In this document: piece after piece, positions 45,915 through 57,716 of the stretch
Numbering within the stretch: the first letter of the stretch is position 1
How the letters are laid out: each line of letters opens with the position of its first letter
NCBI GenBank assembly: GCA_902728285.1
Contig: CACVBU010000982.1
Span: 565,912-629,911 of the forward strand
Reading direction: 5' to 3'
Length of the DNA: 64,000 bases
Source of the DNA: Clytia hemisphaerica
Lineage: Eukaryota > Cnidaria > Hydrozoa > Leptothecata > Clytiidae
The notes under the pieces: generated by a model
Database searches by the model: none
Seen by the model: only the letters and a program-made list of their open reading frames with translations
Told to the model about the DNA's origin: nothing
Made by a program: the position numbers and the translations under genes

Positions 45915-48719
45915 GTGTCCGGCTTAAAAAGGTGTACGGAATTCTTTATTCTTCCGGGCTACCTTTAGGGCTAGGATACACTCTGCTCACTATCCTGAAA
46001 CTGTTTCTACAACCGTTCATGATCTAAAAGAGATTCCACTTATAGCTGTTAGTGTAGACGCACCTTAGTAAAGTTAAGTGTGCGACCATCGCGCTGCTCA
46101 CACTAATGGCGTTTTCACAGGGAGCACCAAAACAAAACACTGATGGTATACATTCTATTTTTGTTTGGTGATGTATAGTGTTAGAACATATATTTTATCT
46201 TTTAGTACCTAGTAAGCACCTTTTCAACTTATTACATCATTTCTTAGCTTCACATACGTCTACATGTCGAGCGTAATAGTTTTCGCTCATCATCCACATC
46301 CTGGTACCTGCCCTGGACTGGAGCTGGATGCTCCCCACAAGTTGTATAGCTATTTAGAAAGTAGGGGGTCTGGTGTGGTGGGTGTTCAGCAGAGGACAAA
46401 GTTCCATCCCAAAAGTCAATCTGTACCGTAAGTTGGTCTAATCTCGACATACGTCTTCTAATCTCGACACCGGATTTGTAAAATAATCAAAACAAACCTT
46501 GAATGAAATTCTTGGTATCATTCTTATCGAACAAGTTCATCCATCAAACTAGAAGTTCAGTAAACATTGCAATCCTTTCAATTAAAAAAACAGCCAAATT
46601 ATAATCAGTTTTACACAACACACGAAACGCATACAAACTTCCTCGTAACTTTCTCGTGTCCATCATCATTAAAATTGTACAACTTTATTACGCTTCTAGT
46701 CACGTGATAAAAATAATTCGCACGCTTAGCCTGGTTTCCCCTTCCTTATTTATCAAAAACACATGCTCTAGGTGCTAAGAGGCCGCACGCCGTGATGGCT
46801 AGTATGGCTGTCACATTAAATTCAAAAGGAAACCGGGTTCTTTTTATTATTTTCGGTTCACGGTAAAAAGGTCTACTTAAAAATTCGTTGCGTGCAAAAT
46901 GTTGTTTTGATTTGGATATCTTCGTTCCGTTGAATAAAAGCATGCTAATTAGTTTTTAGTGACTACATTGTTAATTAAAGTTTTCTTGTACGTGTTTTCT
47001 TTTCGAAAAAAAACCACTTCACGTTTCTTACATTTCAACAATCTTGATTTTTTATTTCGAAGACCAGCCTACAGCTATGTCAAGATTAGAAGACATATGT
47101 CGATATTAATTCGACTCTACGGTGCATAATTGGTCAGCCTAAGCTGAGCATTCAAATAGGTAAAATTCGGTTCTTCTTCTTCCATAAGACGGCAAAAAAA
47201 AATTCCGATTTTCCGATCTCACTTTGATTTCTAAACTTTCTTCCGATCGGGTTAACTTTTTGGGTACTTTTAGCGTGCGTTGTTTTTACAGATCATAATG
47301 TAGTTTCAAGATGGCGGCTCAAGCATCAAAGTGATAGTCAGATGTGATAAGTCAGTGTTGTACCAAAGTATTTCCAGTGTAAATCTGTTGCAAGCTTCAA
47401 TTTCTGTCATTTATTTTTTTAACTCGGCAAATCAAACAAATGATTTTCATCAAGGGGATTCTTTTTCTATATCCTTTGAAGGTTTAAAGCCGTTTGCTCA
47501 AGTTTTGTTTATGTTGAATTTTCTGATATATACTTTTTATTATGCTGCTTTTTAATAGTTTTTGCAATAAAAACATATTTTTCTTGTTTGCCTCTAGGGG
47601 AATTGATGGTGTTATAATGTTATTGGGATTTGATAAAGTTTACAAAAGTACAGCTACTGTATAAATTTGATATAAAGACTGGATGGAATCGTGCTTTTTT
47701 GGACTTGGACGTGTTTGTGATAAAGGCGAATCGCAAAAAACTGTCTGGTTCCCGTCATTTCTACTTTAAAAAGTGGGAGTCGTTCGGTCAGTCGAAATTA
47801 TTTTTCTGTTAAGAAGCAGCTATACATCTTGTTGAAAGGGAGTTCGTGTGGACTGATCCAAATTTAAAATTGAGAAACCGTGGATAAATTGGTGTTTTCG
47901 GTTTACTCTCCATTAGCATGCGGCTCTCTACTTCGATTTGAAAACTTTTAAACACAGAGCGTGCAGAGGTCGACAGTTGAAATCCAGCAAAGCAGTGGAA
48001 AAGCTTTCCGACTCTCCAGCTCGTAACCGTAAATCAGATGACGGGAACCAAATGATGACGTCACATCTCCTATTATTGGACTTGCAAGATTATGACAAAT
48101 GGTCTTTGGAATTTGATCATTTATATTAGTATTAATATATACAGTTCTTATTGAAATTGATCAAACTATTTTTCACACAGTTCCGGATGCAGATTGTGTT
48201 TTTCTAACCTTTTCTAACCTTGGCGCACATTTTGACTGAATGATGGAATGGAATGAATGGCGATAACAGTTTATAGATATCTCTTATCAGACTTGCCGAA
48301 AGCGGGCTGCCGTCAAGTTACACAACATGCTGTGCACACTCTCGTCACAACTTGCACAGCCATAACAAACAGATCAACCTGGTCTTCATTTAACATTGTT
48401 TTAAAGTTTAAAAAACACTACCAGTGCTTGGCACAGAAGAGAGGACTCCCAGTTGAAATTAATTGCTACACCGCTGCCCTGTTGAATTTATTTATTATGG
48501 TTGTGTGTTTATTCCGCCAAGGCGGTAAATCAATCGCCCAAATTCATAGACCAATCAAAAGCGAGTTTAAAGCAAAACGGGGGAAAATGAGCTTCCCCGT
48601 ATAGTTGTGAATTTTAAGTTTTGCTTTCGATTATCATTTGCGACCAGCAAAGTCTTCAAGATGGTTGTGTAGAGAATGAGTGTTGTGAGGTTGTTCAATG
48701 ATTTGATATAAGTTTCTTC
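45915..48719. other. 2.8 kb AT-rich region, no gene recognised
   Basis: Short open frames at 46250-46450, 47331-47555, 47938-48129 and 48257-48604 lack motifs and splice support. A 20-bp word, CGTCAAGTTACACAACATGC at 48312, recurs inverted at about 55034, just beyond the far LTR of the retrotransposon. Confidence 0.45.
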
Positions 48720-49091
48720 TGTTAAAAAACCATTTCAAAATGTGGCGTGAGCTACCCTCACAACCTTCTCTGATTAAATGAAAATTTCCACAGCTTTTAT
48801 AGCATATCAACATGTCAAAATATCTAACAATGTCATTAGGGAATACAATCATACAAAAGAAATAAGAGGGATTTCTAGATAAGCTAGAAATCCCTAATGA
48901 CTAGATAAATTACAAACAAATTCTTGTAAGTCATTTGGGAATTAATACGTGTATCAAATAAACTATTCATTTTAAATGTAAACAAAATTCCGCATGTCAT
49001 TTGAGAAAATGACGTCAATTCAGCAGCAATTAAGAAAAGCTCCTTTGGTGGAGCGTGCGTCGAGGTCAGTAATAACACAAGATGTTTTACA
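48720..49091 (-). repeat. 3' LTR of the BEL/Pao element
   Basis: A 372-bp direct copy of 54642-55020 with TG..CA ends (TGTTAAAAAACCATTTC to GATGTTTTACA on the plus strand). It differs chiefly by lacking a 7-bp ACACAAA insertion that the other LTR has, so little time or recent exchange separates the two. Confidence 0.95.
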
Positions 49092-49105
49092 ATATACCCC
49101 TCCCC

Positions 49106-49504
49106 TTAACGAACGTTGGGAAGTTCAAGTCTGTAGATCTTCGAAGCGGGTCGGAGGTATGTACCAGCATTCGTCTTTACATACGCCATTCGAATTCGAT
49201 TGTCTCGTCCGGGTATTGTTTCCACAATAATACCAAGTGGCCATTGTCCTCTTGGTGCATCCATGTGCAGGAGGACCATATCACCAACTTGCAGGTTTCT
49301 CCTTTCTTCGACCCATTTGCCTCTTGTTGTCAGTGTTGGGAGATATTCGGATCTCCATCTATTCCAGAAGTGTTCTAAGCACATCTGAATGTGCTTCCAT
49401 CGTTTGCGATAGCATTTTGTTATGTCCAAATCTTTGTCTGTATTGAGTAGGACTTCTGCGTTGTTGAATCCTTTTAGCAGGTGGTTCGGTGTTAGTGCCT
49501 CTAA
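49106..49504 (-). pseudogene. BEL/Pao integrase C-terminal part (cut off by a MITE)
   Basis: This segment encodes the end of the integrase and the DUF5641-type tail: the motif LTPNHLLKG at the start, then YRKRWKHIQ, FWNRWRSEYL, VGDMVLL and PLGIIVETIPGRD. It stops just before the polypurine tract. The upstream part of the same domain lies at 50064 and above, on the other side of the inserted element. It belongs to the pol entry and is not an independent gene. Confidence 0.9.
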
Positions 49505-50063
49505 CCCTATTCGGCCTAGGGGGGGGGCTCTTTCTGTTCGGACGTCAAACTATTGGTAATAGCTCCTGAAATAATAGAGCTTTTGCCTTGAAATTTTCTG
49601 TAAATTCCTAACTTTTATTTAGCTTCAAAATAAAAAAAAAATTTGACACCTAAAAATTTTCACACCTTGAGTATGATGACATTTCTGACAGTAAGGTGTC
49701 ACAAAAATTGACACTTTTCCAATACAAATTTATTTTTAATGTCTAATATATCGTTTAAACCGTAATTTATTGAATATTTAGGATAAAATAAGCATTTTAA
49801 ACTCAGACAACTTTTTTCTAAAGCTTTTGTTAGAATACAATAGCTATTTATAAGAACAAAGGAAATTTTCGGTTTTTGCTCACCTTGGGCATGATTAGTG
49901 ACGTCATCAAAAAATTTTTTTGTCAAAAGTTACCTTACGTGACAAAGATCTTGTGTGCCAAATTTCACCCAAAAAGACCAACTAGATCAAAAGTTAAGGG
50001 GTGGTACAGGAAAAGCCCCCCCCTAGTTCTGAACCGCCCCTAAAAGCCTAGGTTGAATAGGGC
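49505..50063. mobile_element. 559-bp MITE inserted in the integrase coding region
   Basis: The ends CCCTATTCGGCCTAGGGGGG and the inverted CCTAGGTTGAATAGGGC pair, with runs of G and C inside. TAA flanks both sides (49502-49504 and 50064-50066), so the duplication is TAA or TA. The integrase reading frame resumes in register across the insertion, so the MITE came after the retrotransposon. Confidence 0.92.
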
Positions 50064-52679
50064 TAAGTCTTTAGGATCTTCACTGATTGGAGTTAGCGGA
50101 CGACTGTTCACCATATTTTCCACTTCAGCTATGAATGTCATAAGTTGAAATTCGGTTAATATTAGATTCTTCAAGGTGAATTTCATGCTTGTTTTTACGG
50201 TTCGAACTAGTCGTTCCCAGGCTCCACCCATGTGTGGCGCCGATGGAGGGTTGAATTGCCATTCAATCTCCCTGAGTGAACAAAATTCCCCAATCTTGTG
50301 CTGGTTCAATTTTCTTAGTTCTTCTTTGAGCTCGTTTACCGCACCTTTAAAGTTTGAGCCACAATCCGAGAGCAGCTTCCTTGGTTTCTGTCTGCGACTG
50401 ATGAAGCGTTGGAGTGCGTTTAAAAAATCGTCAGTTTCCATACTTTCTCCATGAAGTAGTTCTTCTACGCTGAAGACTCCTCTTGTGGTAATGTCACCAG
50501 GATTTTCTTCACCATTAACGTGATGCCATTGTGTAGGTTGTGTCACTTCTCGAATTTCTGAGACTCTGTTTGCTACGAAGGTCTTGAAACGATTCCTTTC
50601 ATTTGTTATGTATTGGAGGGTCAGTGTCGAGTCACTCCAAAAATGACTGTCCTCGATTGGCAAGTCAATTTCTTTGATGATTAATCTGTATAATCGTACT
50701 GCAATTGTTGCTGCACTTAATTCCAATCTTGGTAGGGGAACTTGTTTTGTTGGTGCAACTCTTCCTTTGGCTAATACAAAGCTAACGCTGATCGGTTCTG
50801 TGGTTGTTCTGAGATAAGCAACTGCACCATAGGCGTTTTCTGATGCATCGTCAAAGATATGTAGTTGAATCTTGGATGATATTGGAATGTTGTAGCATCT
50901 CTCCAACTTGAACATGTCGATAGTGGATAGGCCAGATTGCCATTTGTTCCACTTTCTTTGAATTTCGTAGTTGACTGGTTCATCCCAATTTGTGCCATCT
51001 TTCCATACATCTTGTAGTATCATCTTTGCAGTAGTGGTGAAAGGTGAAAGAAACCCCAGTGGGTCATACAGTGAGCTAACAACGCTAAGGATTCCTCTCT
51101 TGGTTGAAGAAGATTTTAATAGGTCATCCACATAGAACGATCGTAAGATTGTTTCAATGGTGCTTGGGTCGAAGTCTCCTAAGTGATCCCTTGCACACCT
51201 TTTTAGAGCATAGTTGGCACACGTTGGTGAGCATGTTGCACCCATGATATGAACCAACATTTGGTAGGTGTCTGGTTGATCAGGTGAGTCAATATCTTCT
51301 TTCCAAAGGAACCTCAATGATTGTGTGTCCTCTTGGTTGACTTTCACTTGATTGAACATTCCTTCAATGTCTGCGGAAAATGCAAAGTGGTGTGTTCTGA
51401 ATCTCATTAGTACTCCAAGCATATTGTTAAGCAGATCTGGTCCAGTGTATAGAGCATCGTTTAAGCTCGTTCCTTGAAACTTTGCAGCTGCATCAAACAC
51501 AAGACGAATTTTGCCTGGTTTGTTTGGGTTGAAGACGCCATAATGCGGCAGATACCATGTTCTTGGGTGTGCGGTAGCTGCCTCTTCTAACGTCATCTTT
51601 CTTGCATAACCAATCTCAAGATATTTGGTCATACTTTGGTCGTAAAGCTTTCGAAGGTTTGGTTCTCTTCTCAGCTTGTTTTGAAGTTGATGGAATCTTT
51701 TCTCGGCCACAGTACGGTTGTTTGAAAGTGTTACATCTTTCTTCCAAAGCATTGGTACTTGATACTTTCCATCAGCGAGAACAGTTTCCGATTCCAGCTT
51801 TTCGTGACACCGTTTATCCTCTATCGATAGGGCTTCGTCACGGTCTGATGGGTTTGTAATAAAGTCTTGATCCCATATTCTTTGTACACAGTGATGGAGA
51901 TCAGCTTCTGGTTCGATAACAATTCTGTTCATTGATACCGTCTCTGGTTGTCCACTGGCACCGAAGAGGGTCCATCCAAAGATTGTTTTGATAGCCAGTG
52001 GTTCGGAATTTTCTCCTTCCTTGACTTCCAAGGGTATGTGGACGGATGGAACGTTTGCTCCTATGAGAATTCCAATTTCTTCATAAAGAGCATTGTGTAG
52101 TTTAATGCCTTTCTCCTCCTTCATTTTTTTCATCATTGTTGAAGGATATTGCTGCTTTGGCATGTGGAAACTTGATTTTGGCACAATATAGCAGTGGTCA
52201 ATATTGACACCGATTCCATCGTCTCTGTTTTCGACACGCATTGACGTTTCTTTGACTTTAGTTTTTGTCCCAATGTCATTGATTGTTGTTATGGTGATCT
52301 TCTTGTCTTTTTTCTTCAGTTTGAGTTTCTTGGCAACGTCATTTCTGACCAAAGTGCTTTGACTACCTGTGTCCAAAAGTGCGTAGGTAGTGATAGATGA
52401 AGAATCCAGTCCTTGAAGCTTTACTGGAACGACAGATAGATACACTGTACCAGATTGTTCAACAACTTGAGTGTTTCCTAAGAACGATTCTTTTACATGT
52501 TCAGTGAAGTATTCATGTAGCGTGGTATGATGACGTTCATCGCAGCCAGCATTGAAACAATTGTTCTTTGATTTGCATTTTGAAGTAAAGTGATCCTTCT
52601 TCAAGCAGTTGTAGCAAAGATTCAACTTCTTTGCCATTTCAAAGCGTTCTGGTTGATCAGTGATACATATTTTGGACAT
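50040..52679 (-). pseudogene. BEL/Pao pol: protease, reverse transcriptase, RNase H and partial integrase
   Basis: Read on the minus strand, in order: a zinc knuckle (CYNCLKKDHFTSKC); an aspartic protease with LLDTGSQSTLV; a long linker; the reverse transcriptase with RLVFDAA, FSADIEGMFNQV and the catalytic YVDD; the BEL-type DPLGFLSPF; RNase H with HIFDDAS and WSDSTLTLQYI; and the integrase part with SDCGSNFKG and HMGGAWERLV. Two stretches are much shorter than in the family. One is just after YVDD. The other lies between the RNase H/connection region and SDCGSNF, where the integrase zinc domain and the first catalytic Asp should be. Both losses keep the frame. The frame then runs into the MITE and stops there. 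Catalysis by the integrase is therefore impossible. Confidence 0.93.
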
Positions 52680-54543
52680 TTGTGAATTTGATGCTCATCC
52701 TTGCATATGTAGCATTTGTTGCTTGACTTGTTTTCTTTGGATTTTGTTTTTGTTCCTTGTTGTCCTGTTGGTTTTCCATCTCCATTTTGCCAGACCAATT
52801 TGATCGATGGCCATTGTCATGTGATTGATTTTGCTTCCCTTGTCCTTGTCCATTTCTTAAGTCTCTATGATCTTTGCGGTCCTTGTGATCCTTTCTATCG
52901 TCATTCTTTCTTGGTAGATAAGAGTCTTTGGATGCAAGAATCCTTTCTTGAAGCCAGGCTTCCAAGTGGGTGAGATTTGGTTCACAGGATCTTCTCAGGG
53001 TAAGACAATAATCAGCCCATTTATGTAGCAGGTACTGCGGAAGTTTGGTGCAGGCTTGTCGAAGGATGTCTGTGCTGTATAGGTCGGAAACATAGTTTAG
53101 TTTTCGTAGCGTCACCAGGCAATCACTTAGTGTGTAGTAGAACTCGGTGAGCGAAGTTTGATCTCTGTTGCCAATTGGTTTGTAGTCGACAATCTTTGTG
53201 ATGACAGACTCTGCAATTCTTGATCGTTGACCAAACATGTACTTTATTCTTCTGAGTGCGAGTACGTAGCCTTCATGGTCATTTCTGAAGCCTTGGATCG
53301 ACCTCTTGACTTCCCCTCGTACAGCTTGATGTAGATAGATGCATTTCTGAAGCGTGGTCAAATATCCTTGGTTGTGGACAAGATCTCTAAAACTGGTTAT
53401 AAATTCTACGTAGCTTGATGGAGTGCCATCAAACCATGGTATTCTGATCCTTGGTAGACCTTGCTGTACAAACCATGTGGCGAGTGTATCTTCCATTTTA
53501 TTACCAGCCAGTTGATACGGTGGTTTGTTGATGTCGAGCTCATCTATCCATGCATCGACCTTGTTAGAGTTGATTGGTATAGATGAGTGATCTGTAGTTG
53601 TTTGATTCTTCGGTACTGCATCCTTTGCCGCATGTTCTTTTGGGGTGCTGATAATCTGGAAAGGTGATGGATCCACTCTGCTACGTTGTGGTTGAACATA
53701 CGTCGATTTGTCGAATGCATTGGAAAATGTTGTGCAAGTAGGAGCTATGGTAGTCACGAATGGATTAACCATAGTTGTTAGTGGCAATGTTGGATTGGGT
53801 TGAAATCCAGTTGCAGATACGTTTAGTGTGCTTGCCGGTTGTGTTGTGATTGGAGCCAAATTCTCAAGCTCCTTGGTGATTTCCTTTTGTGCTTCGTCCA
53901 TTCGGAGGAATTTCCCAAGTAGCCAATCTGATCCACCAGCTTCCGAAGGGGGATTATCTTTTAGCAGTTCAAGATAATCATCGATGTTTGATTTGATGTT
54001 GTCGGTTTGAAACTTCATGTCATCCATCCATCCTTCTGTATCATCACCAAGATCTTCAAGTTTTTGGTTGATGACGTGAGCTTCTTCCAAAACTAGAATC
54101 ATCGAGTCGTACAATGAGCGAATTCTGGTACGACTGCCATTCATCTTCATGATTTCCTCAATCAAGTTGATTCGTTTGGTTATTGAGCCTTTCTTTCCTC
54201 CTCGTTTTCTGCGAAGACTCGCTATCTTCAGATCCACAGACATCTGGTCTCCAGTTTCACAAGGGACAGACATCGTTTGGTGGTTGAATGTGAGCAGTTG
54301 GGCACGAGTTTTTCGCCAAAAGGAGGCTAAAACTTTGGGGCAGCCTGGAGACTTCAAAAATTGTTCGATTTGGCTGAAACTTTGCACACTTGTTCCTTGG
54401 GTGAATATCTTGGGGTGCTTTTTGCATTTTTCAAAAATTTTGATTTTTGGGGCCTGGGAACGAGTTTTTTGCCAAAACGAGGCTAAAGCTTTGGAGCAGT
54501 CTACAGGCCTCCAAAATGATCGGATTTGGTTGAAATTTGGCAC
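52657..54543 (-). pseudogene. BEL/Pao gag
   Basis: The 628-codon frame encodes a charged helical N-terminal region and a DUF1759-type capsid region (PWFDGTPSSYVEFITSFRD, then YLHQAVRGEVKRSIQGF). A Lys/Asp-rich linker follows. The first 90 codons cover a duplicated leader sequence, so the true start is probably the Met of MSVPCETGD near 54273. The frame closes at 52657, overlapping the pol frame by 23 bases. The first zinc knuckle (CYICKDEHQIHKC) lies in a third frame around 52680-52720, so two small frame changes separate gag from pol here. Family members usually have one continuous frame. Confidence 0.85.
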
Positions 54544-54567
54544 ACTTGTTCATTGGGTGAATATCTG
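54298..54567 (-). repeat. Imperfect tandem duplication in the BEL/Pao leader
   Basis: Two copies of a block of about 110 bp, 160 bp apart, share GGGMACGAGTTTTT, GCCAAAA and CACACTTGTTC+TTGGGTGAATATC. They lie between the 5' LTR and the likely gag start. Confidence 0.85.
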
Positions 54568-54641
54568 ATGGTCTACAATTGGGCCTATGAATGATTTGAA
54601 GCCACTGAAGTTGAGCCCAGTGCGTTGCGCACGTTCGACTA

Positions 54642-55020
54642 TGTTAAAAAACCATTTCAAAATGTGGCGTGAGCTACCCTCACAACCTTCTCTGATTAAA
54701 TGAAAATTTCCACAGCTTTTATAGCATATCAACATGTCAAAATATCTAACAATGTCATTAGGGAATACAATCATACAAAAGAAATAAGAGGGATTTCTAG
54801 ATAAGCTAGAAATCCCTAATGACTAGATAAATTACAAACAAATTCTTGTAAGTCATTTGGGAATTAATACGTGTATCAAATAAACTATTCATTTTAAATG
54901 TAAACAAAATTCCGCATGTCATTTGAGAAAATGACGTCAATTCAGCAGCAATTAAACACAAAGAAAAGCTCCTTTGGTGGAGCGTGCGTCGAGGTCAGTA
55001 ATAACACAAGATGTTTTACA
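54642..55020 (-). repeat. 5' LTR of the BEL/Pao element
   Basis: 379 bp, TG..CA ended, near-identical to 48720-49091. It carries the short inverted word TTTCTAGATAAGCTAGAAAT, which may form a hairpin in the transcript. The bases just inside (TAGTCGAACGTGCG on the minus strand) do not show an obvious tRNA-complementary primer site. Confidence 0.95.
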
Positions 55021-55116
55021 ATAGGTTGTGTGCATGTTGTGTAACTTGACGACAAAATTTATTTACCCAGACTGACCATCCATATAGTACGTACACAGTG
55101 AAGGGGGAGAGGGGGT

Positions 55117-55408
55117 CCCGTTGGGGGGGGTACTAGGGTAAAATGGGTTACGGGGATGCTCCGCTGGTCAGGGTACCTTTGTTAACCTCCACGAGTCCCT
55201 GGTAGGGTCGCCAAAACACGAAAATAGAAAAATCAGTCCCTCGTAGGGTGCCTATTTTTGGAGAATTTGGGGAAAAAGTCGAAAATTTTGGAATTTCAGT
55301 CCCATTCAGGGTCACTTTTTTCGCAAATTTCGAGTCCCACGTAGGGTCCATTTTTCGAACCTTGGCGGAGCACCCCCGTCGGTCGACAAGGGTAGTACCC
55401 CCCCCCGG
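55117..55408. mobile_element. G-run-tipped MITE, second clear copy
   Basis: 292 bp. It starts CCCGTTGGGGGGGGGTACTAGGG and ends GGGTAGTACCCCCCCCCGG. The direct repeat GAGGGGGT lies on both sides (55109-55116 and 55409-55416). Interior words of the type CGTAGGGTCSMATTTTT repeat. It is the same family layout as 45547-45906. Confidence 0.85.
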
Positions 55409-55416
55409 GAGGGGGT

Positions 55417-57257
55417 TCAGCAAAAGCGTACATCTATTGTTTAAACAAAGTCATTTCTATTGTTCTCTGCGTACAAGGGGGTGTCTAATATTTGGAAAAT
55501 CTTTGCGTACGTACTATATGGACAATGCTAAAGAGAAGTATACTTTGAGCTTCTCGTGGGGGGGGGGTTGGAGGAGCTCTCAGGCTTGTTTTACATAATT
55601 TTAAATCAAGTTATCAAATGTTTCACATTTTGTACATTATTCAACATATTTAGTCTACTCTGTTTCAGTGCATCTCTTACATCTGTTAACCCACTTATTA
55701 AAGCTATCTAGCTAAGCTCTATTGGCTGACCTTCCAGCCTCGGCTGGTTTATATTAGTTTTTATTATCCGACGCGAGTAAATAGCGACATTTGATTGGCT
55801 TCTTTGTTGTCCAATATTTTCGAATATATAGCTTCCATGGAGGCTATATATTTCAAAAATTGACGTCACACAACGAGTTCAATGACAATTGAGCATCTTC
55901 TTTTTGACGTTACCATGGTTTCAGCCCACTTTTCAGGTGCCCCCATTTAGTATGGTGCCCCCAGCAATTTAGGTCCCCTTGAAAAATTGCTTTGAGTTAG
56001 GTACCCCTATTCAGCAGATAATTTCTTTGAATTGACACTTTTTGTTCTTTTGTCATTCCTAAAGTAAAATCATGCTGACGCATGAACGCCTGCTAATAAG
56101 CTTTGTTGTTATGCTATAAAGATGGCGGCTGTAAATCAAAACAATCACATTAGAAAAATATAGCAAAAGATGGCGTGATGGGAAACGAAAGAAAAATTCA
56201 GTTAGGGAAAACATCCAGGATCCTGCCATTCTATAAGCCAGCAAAAACTAAATGACACTTGTAAACTTAAGTTTCTTACCATTTTCCATCGAAAACAACC
56301 AAAAACATTGCTACTTCCCAAAGCCGGAGACCAAAACAAATTATCTTCCAAGATTATGGCGCCCTTTTGGATCTATTGTTAAGGCCATCTAAAATGGTGG
56401 AAAGAGTTGCGGAAAGACAAAGGCGCTCGCTGTTTCGAGGGTGGTAACGCCAAAACGCCCAATATGATCTTCCAACAGAAGGCGAGTTAGTTGCCGCGCG
56501 AGTTACGTCATGCGCTCCACCGCAGCGCTTAACGAAGCGTGTTTAAATGAATATCATTAATTATAAGAATATCTTATATGTGCTTACTTTCAGTAAACTT
56601 TGAGTGCTTCATTAAAGATGAAGAAGGTAAGAAGATAAAAAATGCGCTGGATAATTTTCATTGTAACAGTTTGGTCAATCATCGCTAAAAGTTTGAAAAA
56701 GTTTTTCCGACGCAAAAGAAATTGTCAGCCAATTAAAAGCACAGTGTGCTTATACTTACTATGTTTGCTACATCATCTAGGCTAAAAAAAGTGCGAAAAG
56801 ACACGAACGCCATTTTTTATTGAGTGACGTTATGATTTTTTTGATTGCGGCCGTGTACAGGAACTCGCCAAATGTTCCTAACTGAAATTGGATGGGAAAC
56901 TAGGTGCTGGGGTAAAAGAATTCAATAATTTGAAATATTTTGAAATATTAGATTTGGAAAATATAATACCCCAGAGCCTCCATCAAGACAGCTAGGTACC
57001 CTTAATGAATAGGTAACCCCAAAGAATTGCAAGGCATTAGCCCCCCACTACTAACCTGGCCTAGGTGCCATTCAGATTTCTGGGGGGCTGATACCATGTT
57101 GACGTTACGTCACAAAATAAAAATAAGACTTTTAAATAAAAAACTACCAAGAAACCAGATTTACGAGCTTATAAATTGAAACTATGTTTGAAAAAAAGAA
57201 ATATTTTAGCGATGAACGGATAATAAACCATTTATTTGGACGTAGTCTCATCCAATA
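55417..57257. other. Repeat-rich region with a probable 1.1 kb inverted-repeat element
   Basis: CAGGTGCCCCCATTTAGTAT and GGTACCCCTATTCA near 55935-56009 have inverted counterparts (TGAATAGGTAACC, GCCCCCCACTACTAACCTGG, TAGGTGCC) near 57017-57067, so an element spans about 55935-57067. The first 500 bp contain a G-run (55558-55568). No gene is recognised. Confidence 0.55.
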
Positions 57258-57435
57258 GACCTTTTTTTTAAGAGGCCACCCAGTTGAATAATTATGTAGT
57301 CCAGCAGAAAAACAATGATATAGCCATGCATAATCATTACAATATCCATGATACAGTTATTATGCATGACTGTATCATTGTTTTTATGCTGGACTCCTTA
57401 ATTATTCAACAGGGTCGCCCCTTTAAAAAAAGGTC
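57258..57435. mobile_element. 178-bp MITE with TA duplication
   Basis: The ends GACCTTTTTTTTAAGAGGCC and the inverted GGGTCGCCCCTTTAAAAAAAGGTC pair, as do GTTGAATAATTATG and TAATTATTCAAC just inside. TA lies outside each end. Confidence 0.88.
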
Positions 57436-57716
57436 TATATGAAAAATATTGGGCTACGAGAAGTATATAGTCAGTGCATCACAAAGTGGGATATACACAA
57501 AACTCAACATCCTTACAAAAGTTGTCTTTTTGATTTTCCAAACATTCGTTTCAAGTGTTCACTTCCATTCACTTCCACAATAATTTATGTAATTACTGTT
57601 TTGGTCAGTCGGGTACAACATATACGCGGTTTTTAGTCACGTGACTGAAGTGCCTACTAAAACAATCCGGGGGTAAGTGTCGAAGCAACACAGCAGGTTA
57701 TTCTTTAAAAGAAATA

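Larger units (their letters stand above)
48720..55020 (-). mobile_element. BEL/Pao LTR retrotransposon, defective copy
   Basis: Two direct LTRs (48720-49091 and 54642-55020) flank a minus-strand gag-pol region. Domain order (gag, zinc knuckles, protease, reverse transcriptase, RNase H, integrase) and protein motifs are those of BEL/Pao. A polypurine tract (AAGGGGAGGGG on the minus strand, 49095-49110) adjoins the 3' LTR. The copy is disabled by frame changes between gag and pol, two apparent in-frame deletions in pol and a 559-bp element in the integrase region. No matching 5-bp target duplication is seen outside the LTRs. Confidence 0.95.

Noticed and set aside
48257-48604. 115-codon open frame next to the 3' LTR
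   Set aside because: No recognisable domain, no splice support, and the region shares an inverted word with the other flank of the retrotransposon, so it is probably repeat sequence.
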